From: Austropuccinia psidii
Lineage: Eukaryota > Basidiomycota > Pucciniomycetes > Pucciniales > Sphaerophragmiaceae
Length of the DNA stretch: 64,000 nucleotides
NCBI GenBank assembly: GCA_023105745.1
Contig: JALGQZ010000008.1
Span: forward strand, 51,202,618 to 51,266,617
Reading direction: 5' to 3'
Below the pieces are notes generated by a model, which saw only the letters and a list, made by a program, of their open reading frames with translations, was not told where the DNA came from and did no database searches. This document shows, in pieces, positions 22,816 through 33,955 of this stretch. Both the position numbers and the translations under genes were made by a program. Within the stretch, counting starts at the first letter, position 1. Each line of letters opens with the position of its first letter.

Positions 22816-25800
22816 TCAAGCTTTTGAAGAATTGGGCCCAGGCTTGTCAGGATACAATGAATGAAAATCTTTGACAATTTCAGGACAATTCTTGAGGTTT
22901 TTGGTTGGTTCCCAAGTGGATCTTTCTGGGTCTTGACTGAAACCTTTCCATTCCACCACATACCATAATTTTCCTCTCTTGAGCTTTGAGTCCAGTATTT
23001 GAGAGACTTCCCATTCCTTTTCTTCTTCAATGGTGATTGGAGGAGGAGGCTCTTGATGCCGATTTGGGATTGTTGATGTCTTGACTGGTTCCAGGGGGAT
23101 ATATGGAAGACTGGGTGGATGGATTTCCATTGAGATGGAAGCTTGAGGTGGTAGGCATGAGTACTGACTTTCTTCAAGATTGGAAAAGGACCCAGCCATC
23201 TTTCAGACAGCTTTTTGGTGGGTATGGTTGATTTGATGTTCTTGGAAGAAAGCCATACCATGTCACCGGGATTGAAACAGGTGGACTTGCTCTACTTTTA
23301 TCTGCATACCTCTTAAACCTGTTTATGGCAACTTCAAGTTCTCTCTTGACATCTTGCTGTACTGATTGGATTTTTGTTGATAAATTTCCAGCCGGATTAT
23401 CTTGAGTGATGTGAACTGAGTCAAAATGAGGATCTCTTCCATAAACAGTGAAAAACGGTGATTGTTTTGTTCAAGAGTGGTCAGAGTTATTATAGGCAAA
23501 TTCAGCCAGAGGGAGCCAGGTGTTCCAATCATCTTGATGATAGCTGACATAAATTCAAGGGTACTGTTCTAGTATCTGATTTACCCTCTTTGTCTGTCCA
23601 TCAGTTTCTGGATGATAAGCAGTTGACAAGTCTCTTGAAATCTTGAGCTGCTGACAAAGATTGGTCCAAAAGGAAGAAACAAAAAGAGAACCTCGATCAC
23701 TAACAATGCTTGAAGGAAGGCCATGCTTTGAAAAAATATTCTTGATGAATAAATGGGCCAAATCTAATGAAGTGATTGAAGCTATTGGTGGAATAAAAAC
23801 CGCCACTTTTGAGAATCTGTCCACTATGACAAGGATTGAGTCAAAGGAATTGGACAGTGGCAATTGAGTGATGAAGTCCATTGAAAGACAAATCCAAGGA
23901 CCACTTGGAATTGGAAGAGGCTTGAGGAGTCCAAACTTCTTGTGATGAATATTTTTGTTTCTTGAACACTGTTGACAGGATGATACGTAATCCTTAATAA
24001 ACTGAGTCATGCCGGACCAGTGGAAATCCCGCTTGACAAGCTTGAGAGTCTTCTCTTTGCCAGGGTGTCCAGCTAGAGGAGAGTCATGCCTCTTTTGAAG
24101 TATATTTAGTTGAATTGTGGGGTCATTTGGGACCACCACCCGATCTTTGAAAAGGAGAAGTTTGGAAGAGGAATCAAGAGAATAATCTTGGACAGATTTA
24201 CCTTTACCCAAATCTTCAAGGACACTTCTATATTGAGAATCTTGCCACACTGCCTTCTGAATTGAATCAATCAAATTTGAAAATGAATCCACCTTGACTG
24301 CAAAAAACTTTGAGGCTTGAATTTCATCTTGCTTGATTATCTTCTGATAGTTCATTGGATTCTTGCTGATGAAATCCTCCCCCCTCTCTGGGTAAACGTC
24401 GTCCCAACGTGACAAGGACTCTGGAAGGGTGGCCAAGCGGCCAGGGCCGTAAGTGATTGAGAAATGGAATTCAGATAAAAATTCAGCCCAGCGGGCTTGA
24501 CGGTGAGTGAGAATCTTGGAAGACATGAAATATTGAAGAGATGAATGATCGGTGAGAACTTCAAAAGGGGAAGAAATTGAAAGAAGAAAAGCTCTCCAGC
24601 GCTTGAGAGCCCAGACTATGCCAAGGAGTTCCTTGTCATGAATCTCATAATTGAGCTCAGCTGGGAGAAGCTTGCGGCTATCAAATGCAATGGGATGTTT
24701 TCCTGAGTCAGAGACCTGACTCAGTACAGCACCCAAGGCATAATCTGATGCATCGGTCTCTACAATAGTGGCTAGAGAAGGATTGAAATGAGAAAGGATT
24801 GGAGCAGTGGTGAATGCCTCTTTGAGTTGATGAAACTTTCTAAGAGCTTCCTCATTGAGGGGAAAACGGGAATCTTTCTTGAGGAAACTTGTGAGTGAAC
24901 TAATTTTCTTTGAATAATTCTTGATGAAACGGCGGAAGAAATTGGCAAAGCCAAGGAATGATTGAAGAGCCTTGAGGTTTCTTGGAGGTTGCCAATTGAG
25001 AATTTGCTAGACTTTTGCTTGGTCCATCTTGAGGCCTTCAGAAGAAACAACATAACCTAAATATTCCACACTAGAAACATGGAATAGGCATTTGGACACC
25101 TTAGCAAAGAGGTTATTGGCTCTGAGTCTGGAAAGAACAGTGGACACATGAGTGACATGTTCTTCCTCAGATTTGGAAAAGACCATAATCTCATCCAAAT
25201 AAACCACAACATAAACATCAAGAAGATCATAAAAAATATCATTGACGAGATTTTGAAAAGAAGCAGGAGCATTGGTAAGCCCAAATGGCATAACCAAGTA
25301 CTCATAACTATTATATTTGGTTCTAAAACAAGTCAAATGTTCATCACCTTCCTTGATTCTGAGCAGGTTATATGCACCACGCAAATCAATCTTGGAGAAG
25401 ATAGAAGAACCATTGAAAACAGTGAGAAGCTGATTCATAGGAGGAACAGGATACTTGTTCTTCCTAGTAACAGCATTGAGTTTACTGTAATCAACACACA
25501 AACGGAGGCCACCATCTTTCTTTTTGACAAAAAGAACAGGTGCTCCTGTAGAAGAGGAGCTTGGCCGGATGAAACCTTTCTCTACATTCTCTGAAATGTA
25601 GGCCCTGAGTGTATCTGACTCTTGGTTTGATAAAGAGTAGATCACCCCAACTGGAGGTAGAGACCCCTCCAGCTCAATATGATGATCACAGGCGCGGTGA
25701 GGAGGAAGTTTCTCTGCTTTCACCTTGGCAAATACATCCAAGTATTGGTGATAAACAGAAGGAACAACCTTCATCACAGTTTCTATTTCTTCTGGCTCTT

Positions 25801-26530
25801 CCTCTTCATCCCACAGCTCCTCCAGGGAGTCATGATAAGATGAAGGAGGAAGGTCCATATTCCCAAAGAAGAGATGAAGTGAAGATACATGATTCTCTTC
25901 TTCAAAATCTTGAATCTCTTTGAATAGTTCATCTTTAGAGTGTAGTTATGACTGATGGGAATTAAGGGAAGGAATATGGACAGAAGATGGAAATGATGGT
26001 GTTCTAGAATCACCAACCACAGCTGCACATGATTTGGAAGAAGAAAAGTTATTACTGAAAGATTTTGAAGGATCATAATAGTCTTTATGATCTGCATTAA
26101 AGGCTATCAGCACTTGCCTTCAATCAATAGATTGATTAGAATGGTTTAGAAAGTCAAATCCCAATATGAGGTCTTCTCCCTTGGGCGTATCAATGACCAA
26201 AAAGTCCCATTCAAAGCTTTGGAAGGAAGGGAGCTCAACCATATATTTAGTATGGTGAGTCACAAATAAAGAAGGAGACTCAGAGGAGTCTAAAATGATG
26301 AGGGGAGTCTTCTCTGGGAGTTCTGACGTAGTCAATGAATACTTGTGAACAAACTGCTTTGCAATAAATGAGTTGGTAGCGCCAGAATCAATGAGAATAC
26401 TGTAAAAAACATCAGAAAGAAAAGAAAAAACAAAAAAATTGAGAGAATTCTTGACACCAGTATTCAGAATGCACAATTGTGCTCTGGATGGAAAACTGTG
26501 AAGACCATTGAACACAACATGATCTTCACT
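22816..26530 (-). pseudogene. element 3 pol polyprotein, four stops and one frameshift
   Basis: From 26515 to about 23270 a single frame carries protease (IDSGAT near 26,390), RT, RNase H and integrase, interrupted by TGA 26120-26122, TAG 25007-25009, TGA 23555-23557 and a TGA near 23472. A lost T near 23268 then shifts the frame into the region coding MAGSFSNLEES and a good chromodomain (EWEVSQILDSK, WYVVEWKG, TWEPTKNL). RT motifs are complete except YLDE at 25190-25201, where glutamate (GAG) replaces the second catalytic aspartate. Integrase HHCC and DDE motifs are present. The copy cannot act by itself. Confidence 0.88.
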
Positions 26531-26542
26531 CAGGCTTTTCCC
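26493..26542 (-). promoter_or_regulatory. -1 frameshift signal of element 3
   Basis: GGGAAAA on the minus strand (26536-26542), a 6-nt spacer with the gag stop, and a 9-bp stem identical to that of element 2. Confidence 0.7.
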
Positions 26543-27852
26543 TGGCTGGGAAATTTGCCTGACAGTTGGGTAAGCTTGTTTTGAGGCCTTTTGAAACAGG
26601 ACTCAAGACTATGCTTCCCACCACAATAGGTACAAATACCCTCCTTGATTCTTCTTTCTTTTTCAGAGTTCAGGAGCTTGAAATCTTTATTCAATAAAGA
26701 AGAATGGGGCTTGTCCCTCTTCTGAAAATTCTTCTTCTTCTTATGACTTGATCTTGGAGAATTTTGAGGATGAGAAGAACTTGACTTTGAGGCTTCTGGC
26801 TTCTTCTCTTGATGATGACTCTTTTCATTTTGCCTCTCATGGTACCTGGTATCAAGTTTCAGGGTAACGTTCATTTAGTCTTGAAGAGAGTCAATTCTTG
26901 AAGGATGGCAGGCCAATTGATCCAAAATCCTGGATGGCAATCCCTTCCTGAAATGATGGATGAGAGCTCTTTCACCCCAATCACCAATTCTTGAGGCCAA
27001 ACTTCTGAAATCAGCAATGTATAAGGATACATGCCCACCTTCTTTCATTCTTAAATAATGCAACTCAGCTTCTGCTTTTCTGACTTCATTCGGGTCACCA
27101 AATAGAGTGAAGAGCTGAGATTCGAACAAAGGCCAAGAATTGAGAAGGTAATTTGAGTCTTTATTGGTGAGATTGGAAAGATAAGGCTCAATCCGTTTTG
27201 CAGCCCTGCCAATGAGAAATGAAGTGGCATAAAGGACCTTCTTTCTGTCTTGAGCGAAGTTTGCCGGATCATTATGAAAAATCAATTGACAAGACTGAAT
27301 AAAGCTTCTAACTTTGAAGGGCTGAGTCCCATCAAAGCATTCCTGTGCCTTCATCGATGGAGTCTTGAAGGCTGGTGGTCTTGATGCTTCAGAGGATGAA
27401 GCTGCTTGAAGATTGGCCATAATCTGAGTCATTTGCTGCATCATGGCCAATAGAGATGGTTCAGGCTGATTAGACTGGGCTAGAGTTGGTCCTCCAGTAC
27501 CTTGGGAAGTCTCCACCGGAGAAGGGACACCTTCAGTACCATCAGACTCTTCCTCTTCCACAGAATTCTCCTCCTCCTCTTCACCATCTTCACCTGGACC
27601 TTTGAGAATAGTCCTTGAAGCTCCTGGAAATCCGCCAACTACTCCTGAGAATGAACATGATCTTCTTGGCCATCTTCCTTCCTTCCTGGATGGTGCTGCT
27701 CCTTCCATGCAGGGTCCTCTATCTAATTGGGCCCTCAGTTGAGGAACTGCTGGGGTGCCATCTAGAGGAGCTTTTGGAGTTGGAGTGAGAACAGCTTGAG
27801 CTCTGGCCTGAGATCTTGTCTGTCTTGCCGGAGGTGAATGTTGAACAGGCAT
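26530..27852 (-). pseudogene. element 3 gag, one nonsense codon
   Basis: The ATG at 27852 gives MPVQHSPPARQTRSQ, and the frame runs 441 codons to TGA at 26530. The only lesion is TAA at 26875-26877, where siblings have a leucine codon (TTA in element 2). Order: basic N-terminus, acidic stretch (EEEEENSVEEEE), capsid-like core, lysine/serine-rich linker, zinc knuckle CTYCGGKHSLESC (CX2CX3HX4C, one residue shorter than the usual retroviral knuckle). It is the best preserved family A gag here and defines the start codon for the other copies. Confidence 0.88.
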
Positions 27853-28629
27853 GATTTCAGGAATAAAATTGAAGTAAATGAATTAAAAAAACAAAATTTG
27901 CTTGAAGTGAAAAGAGTAAACAATCAAATCTTGAGGAAAATTAATGAATCAAAATGAAAATCTTCAAGTGCGTCAATAGATCAAAATCAAATGAAGTCTT
28001 GAAGTCAAAATCAAATCAATGTCTTGAAGTAAGTCAATGAATCAAAGCCAAATGAGATCTTCAAGTCAATAAATCAATCAATCAAATCAATCAAAATCAA
28101 AATCTTGCAAAAATCAATCAATCAAATGAAATCTTGAAGAAAATCAATTTATGTCAAAATTCTTGATGTAAAAAAAAATCAGCAAAATCAATGAAATCTT
28201 CAGGTCAATCAATTTTCTTGAGGTCAAAATGTATTATGTCAAATCAATCAATCAATCAAAATCAAGTGAATTATTCTTTAAAACCCAAAATTCTTGAAGA
28301 ATGAATCAATTATGAATCTTGATGTGAATAAAGTGTCTGAATATCTTGATGAAAAATTTGAGAATCAAAGAAAATCAAGATGAAGCCTGAATTATGAATG
28401 AAAATGAAAATTTGATGATTTGAAAAAGATTTTGAAAAGAATAACAAAATAAAAAATGGGTCAGCTTTCAATTTTCAAAATGAAGAATGAGTGAAAGAAA
28501 ATTGAGACGTGACAATGAATCATTAAGTCCATAATCGTAAAAGAATCATAATTTTGATGAAATGAGTGAATGCAATTATAAAGAAAGAATGAACAGAATG
28601 AAAAAGAAATTATGAGTTAATTAATAAAA
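27853..28629 (-). other. leader and primer-binding site of element 3
   Basis: The leader is rich in ATCAATCA repeats. Next to the LTR, 28615-28628 read on the minus strand pairs at 13 of 14 positions with the R-start segment of its own LTR (29000-29013). No gene is seen. Confidence 0.65.
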
Positions 28630-30105
28630 TGTCACAGGGGCTCTTGGACAGAAATACAAGAGTGGCCTGGCCCTCAGCAATCAGGGATCTCACTTGGAAG
28701 ACTCCAAAAGGATAAAGAACAAAAGTAATAAGAATGAATTCCTCTAAAAGATATGCAGGTACAAGATGAGATGCAAAAGAGGAAAGGGAATCCAAATGGC
28801 CAAAGAGCCAACCAAGTAAGTCCTTAATCACTGTTTCAACCTGCCACAAATGAATAATGGAATTAGTAAGGATATGACCACCAAATATCCATTGACAGGC
28901 AAAGAAAGAGAAAGAGAAAAGTGCTAAATGACTGACTTAATAATATCAGTATTTTCTTAACTAAAGTGAAAAGAAAATAAAGATAAAATAAAATCAAAGT
29001 ATATTAATTAACTGGGGAAAAACCCCCCAGGGTGGAAAGGGTAGCCGGTATATGTGAAAAGTTGAGAGCTTGAGTTCTTCAGGCTGAAAACTGATCTGTA
29101 TTGATCCTTGAGGCTGTATTGATTGTTTTGGGAGTTGATACAGCTGGCTAATATTGAAATTGAATTGGGTTGAATGAACTTCCCATGCTTGAAAGTGAAA
29201 TACAGTTCTTGATGGATCCAGACTGTATTGAAATGAATGTGGTTGCCAAGATGGATTGAGTGGAGCTTTGACACTTGACAACTTCTTTTGGCACTGCCTC
29301 TTGAATAAACTTGAGAATGAATTGACAGTATTCCCTTGGAAGGAATACTTGGAGTGAGAATAACCAATGACTGCTTGATGGCATCATTGGTCTTTGACAC
29401 TGAAACACTTGCTCTTGAGCCTTGATGATTCCTCTGAATGATTGGGTGCCTTGATGACGTGATGAGATGTTGGAATGTTGAAAGAACCATTTGATATTGC
29501 CACCATTGAATTGCTGTTGAAAAATGATGCACAATGATATATAACATCATTTATGGCATATTGATTGATTGGCAAGAAGATTATGTCCAAAGGTCTTGAG
29601 GTGGAAAGGCAGAGGGGAAAAGGATGGATGTGATGGCTTCAGAGCTTGGAAAGGTGTTTCTGGGCCTTTTGGGGTTTTTGGCCACTTTTGGGTTCTGAGC
29701 CAAAAACTGTCCCAAAAGGCGGGAAAGTGTCTTTTGGACACTTTGCATCAAAGTGCGCAAAAATGCGCAAAAGTGCGCAAATATGCGCAAATGCGCAAAG
29801 TGCGCAAAAAGTGCGCAAATGCGCATTATGAGCCCAAATGGCCAAAACAGCCATTTGGGCCATTTCCCCTGGTTATGAGGGAAATGACCAGAAATACCCA
29901 TTTGGGCATAAATTGCCGCTATGGGTTCTGGATTGAGGTGAAGGGCCATGAAGGCCCCAAAACACAAATGGCCATAAATGGTCCATAAGATGATGACGTG
30001 GCCATATTGGCCACTGGTGATGGATATGGCCAATTGGCCATAAAAGAACTGTGGCTTGATATGCCATATGGGGATCCAAGGAAGTGAATTGCCATGGCTG
30101 TGACA
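28630..30105 (-). repeat. 5' LTR of element 3
   Basis: This LTR is 1476 bp, with TG...CA ends on the minus strand and eight TGCGCA units at 29754-29825, compared with five in the partner LTR. Confidence 0.88.
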
Positions 30106-31710
30106 ACTCAAAAAAATTAAGTAAAAATGAATTTTCAACAAAAAAACACCAAAATTAAAATATTTTGGAAAAAAATTTGAATAAAAATTATTATAACTTT
30201 TTGTACTAAAAATAAAACTATAAAAATTATTTCACCATTGGAGTCCTCATAAGAAATAAGGTGGGGTAATCTCTGGGTAAACTTTCTGTTGCTCAACTCC
30301 CAATAAGCGTAAATTGAGTTTCTAGTATCTTCTGTACATAGGTGGAACATCCTCAAAACGTTAATTTGATTCACACCACATGTGGTTTTAACCATCAATT
30401 TTGGGTTAAAATTGAGGTGTTGTGTGTAGTTTAGAAGCTATGAGGAATTGATGTATTTTCAATTGAAATGTCAAAATGTGGGCGTGTATTGCATAAGTGA
30501 ACTGTAATTAACATATGAGGTATCAATTATTACAGTTGTGTACTGTAAAAACTCACTTGAATTATATGTGTAAATGACAATTGTGTTACATGATGAGTAA
30601 TTAAAGAAAAAATAAATTGGAAAGATTAATCTTAGGGGGAAAGGTACTCTAGCTCCAAGGGGGAGCCAAACTCCTAAATTCCTTGCCGACAGGCGTGGGA
30701 TGTCAAAATTCACACAAAGGTTCCCCAATTTTGGCCTGGAATTGAGTCGCAGGGTCTGTAACTCAATTGATGATGAGGTTTTGATAGCAACCAGGGTAGT
30801 TTTAACTGTTGCCAAGAGGGTAAAGCCACCCTTAAATTAAAACAATATCAGTGAAAACAGTCTTAACTGGTTTCTATGTCTCTTACACACATTGTGATGT
30901 GTTTGGAGGGCTCTATACCAGGTATTATTATAGTAATGGCTGATTTAAGGGTCTAAAATGGCTAAACCAGCCCTTTTTTGGTCTAACCAGGGTTCAATGA
31001 TGCCATAATTGGCTTTTTTGTTGTAAGAGTGTTTTCCACGACTGACAAGAGTAAATTCTTCTTTTGGAGTAGGAAAATTTATGGATATAAAAGAATTTCT
31101 TCTTTGCCCCAATTTTCTCTTCATATTAGATTCTTTTCCTTTTATATTTAGTTTAAACACTGTTAAACCAATCAATAAAAGATTCCAACCACCTTTTTTA
31201 TATCATTTCAAGCCTTTTAACCACGTTAAAAAAACATTATAGTCATTGTTTGCAACTCTTATAATCATTTTTACCCCTTGAACCACCCCATAAGTGAATT
31301 AAAGAATCTTTCATCACTGTTAGCTTTGTCACTTTTTTTTCAAATTCACTCTGGTCACTTTTGGGCATGTTTTCTCTTTAAATATCTTTTTGAAGACCTT
31401 TTCCTTTAATTAATTGCTTGAAGCTCTTTTCTCAATAAATTCCAATTAAAATTGCTCTTGAAGAAATTTCTTTTGTAGCCTTAAATATCTATTGTAGAGT
31501 ATTTTTGGTTAAATTTTTATTGTTGGTAAAACAATAAATCTTAATGATATCATTTGTTTCTGCTTCAAAAGTTGAAAACAATAAAATTGGTTTGTTTTCT
31601 CTTAAAAATACCGTTACATACCATTTTTTAATCATTTTTTACCTTATACAAATTTTGAGGACAGGAAGAGTACTTGATTCTTAATCAAAGTTTTATACCC
31701 ACACCTTAAA
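30106..31710. mobile_element. insertion E, right part (AT-rich)
   Basis: This is the continuation of the sequence split by element 3, ending ACACCTTAAA before target copy gcttc (31711-31715). AT-rich, no convincing gene. If it is a solo LTR, its right end does not show the expected CA, so the class is unsettled. With the left part it totals about 1.8 kb, near the size of LTR-B. Confidence 0.5.
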
Positions 31711-31715
31711 GCTTC

Positions 31716-32530
31716 TCCTGCCATAATGGGTCCTTTGTCTAATTGAGCCCTCAGTTCAGGAACTGTGTGTGTTCTGTCATGAGGATCTCTTGGAGTTTGA
31801 GTAATGACAGCTTGAGCCCTGGCCTGAGATATGGTCTGTCTTGCAGGAGGTGAATGTTTAATGGGCATGATTTCAGGAATAAAATTTAAAATTATTGAAT
31901 AAAAAATCAAAGTTTGAAGATGAAAAGCGTGAGGAAAATAAACTGGGAAGTTGAAGTGAAAATCAAAATCAAACTTAATTTTTTGAAGAAAAATCAATCA
32001 ATCAAGATGAACTCTTGAGGTAAATCAATCAATCAAATGTCAAAATTAATTCTTCAAGTCAATAAATCAATATGTCAATTCAATCAAAATTAATCAATCA
32101 ATCAACTGAATTGTTGAGGCAAAATCAATTTTATGTAAAAATTCATCATGTGAAAAATCATCAAAATCAAATGAAATCTTCATTTCAATCAATCCTCTTG
32201 AGGTCAATATCAATTATGTCAAATCAATCAATCAAAAAAAATCAGATCAAGTGAGTTCTCCTTGAAAATCAAAATTTCTTGACTAATAAGTCAACATGAA
32301 TCTTGATATGAAGAATGTGTCTGAATATTTTTTTATGAGAAATTTGAAAATCAAATGAAATTGAATATTACACTTGGATTATCAAAGGGATAAGGTTTGA
32401 TGATTTTAGATAAGATTTAAAAGAGAAAAAACAAAAGTAAAATGGGTCAGCTTTCAATTTTCAGGAATGAAGACTGAATGGGAGAAAATTGAGACGTGAA
32501 GATATATCATAAAATTCATAAATTTCAGCA
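31716..32530 (-). pseudogene. element 1 gag N-terminus and leader
   Basis: The minus-strand ATG near 31867 gives a product starting MPIKHSPPARQT and reaching GEA, where insertion E cuts it. The rest follows from 20385 downward. The ATCAATCA-rich leader (31870-32515) matches that of element 3 and then stops abruptly near 32,530, where unrelated sequence starts TGTGACTC. The 5' LTR of element 1 is not in the window. Confidence 0.75.
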
Positions 32531-33955
32531 TGTGACTCAAAGCCAGAGCACAAGCATGACAGCCAAATACCATAAACCAATGGTATAGCCAAGATACCAC
32601 CAAAACATGGAGCTAAGCCAAATCATCTCAAAAGGTATCAAAAGAAATAGAAAACTCACCCTTTTCCAAATATACAAGTCCCATCATCATAGGACAAAGA
32701 ATAACAAAGTTATTCCTGCTCAAAGTTGTTGCTGAGCATAAACCTTAATTTTCACCTCTCATCTGAAATACAGAGTAGGAAGCCTAACCCCATCAGATGG
32801 GTATGCAAAATGCAGCTCTAAGCCAGGGCTATCCAATGGTACCAACCAAACTGAGCTAGCACCAGTATTACAGAAGTTATGGTCAAATTCAGGCCAAATA
32901 AGGCTTAATAAAACATTCACCTCTCCTCTAACTTCTACAGCTTGAGTGTTAGATACCTAAAGGCGAGTCTTTTTGGAAAGTGCACAATTAGGGATATCTG
33001 CTGGTATCATACATTCCTCCATATCTCCACTGGAACAAGAATTATAGGGCAAACAAGCCCAATACAGCTTTTGCCTAAAGACACACACATGTACAAAAAA
33101 CTTGTACATGGGATAACTTTGTCATATTTAATGATAGCCATACCAAATAAGGTACCATTGTGTAGAGCACATACAAAGCTACACACTGATTCAATTTTGA
33201 AGTTGATATCTCAAGAATGGACAAAGGTATAGCTGTTTAAAGGTCAAAATTCCACATTTTGCCAATACAGTGTTACCATGGGATAATATCCCATAACCAT
33301 GATTATGAGGTGTCAAACTGACAAAGAAGCTTTTTTTACTTCAATACCTCATATTTCATTCAATACAGGGGTCCCATACAGGTTCTGTACAGCATTCTAC
33401 GCGTCATACACATCAGAATCAGGCTGTGTGGTCCCAGATGAAAATTTTCACCCTGTATTGGTGAAAACAGCCCAGATGTGGTTTCAAAGCCACATTTTAG
33501 CCCAATAACAGGCTATACAAGCCTTTTTGAAACCACAATCCTGTCCTACAGAGTGAAAAATTTTCACTTCCTCTAAGTGGAAAGGTCTAGCCACCTTTTC
33601 ACCCCATTTCAGGATAAAAAGGGGGATTTTCATAGCCAGAAAAGCTTTCCTCATCCTGCTCTTCAATTCCTATGTAGTAAGCTGTCAAAAACAGTTTTAC
33701 TCTTGGAAAAGAATCAGGCTATACTATAAACTTTAGTATTGTAGTTCTTATTACAGTAATCCAACTGGTAAGACTGCACCCAGGGCTTTCAGAAGCGCTC
33801 ACCACCACTATTTCTCAATAGTAAATCCCTTTCTATTTAATTATAACCCTTATTATCTTAAAATCACCTTTATTTCAATCTTTATAGCCATGTCACAAAC
33901 ATAGTTAAAGTTGCAACTAGCCTATTTACCACTTTATCATAGTTTCATCCTGACA
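32531..33955 (+). repeat. possible LTR of an unresolved element
   Basis: The stretch starts TGTGACTC where element 1 homology stops and ends CCTGACA directly before TTTTGGGGGCCTGGC. The same G-rich motif follows another CA end at 36734, upstream of family D gag, so it may be a primer-binding region. No second copy of this LTR is present, so the call is tentative. No gene is seen. Confidence 0.35.

Larger units (their letters stand above)
20590..30105 (-). mobile_element. element 3, family A Gypsy chromovirus with both LTRs
   Basis: The 5' LTR is 28630-30105 and the 3' LTR 20590-22038 (minus strand), with leader, gag, pol and polypurine tract between. Flanks are acccg (20585-20589) and actca (30106-30110), at best a decayed 5-bp duplication. 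The outer end of the 3' LTR reads tctcaca instead of tgtcaca. It lies within insertion E. Gag has one stop, pol has four stops and a frameshift, and RT carries YLDE. Confidence 0.88.

Noticed and set aside
20585..30110. acccg/actca as target duplication of element 3
   Set aside because: Only three of five bases agree, so it is not used as evidence for the element ends.
33278..33294. Small palindrome ATGGGATA/ATATCCCAT
   Set aside because: Short, AT-rich and isolated; no second copy or gene context.
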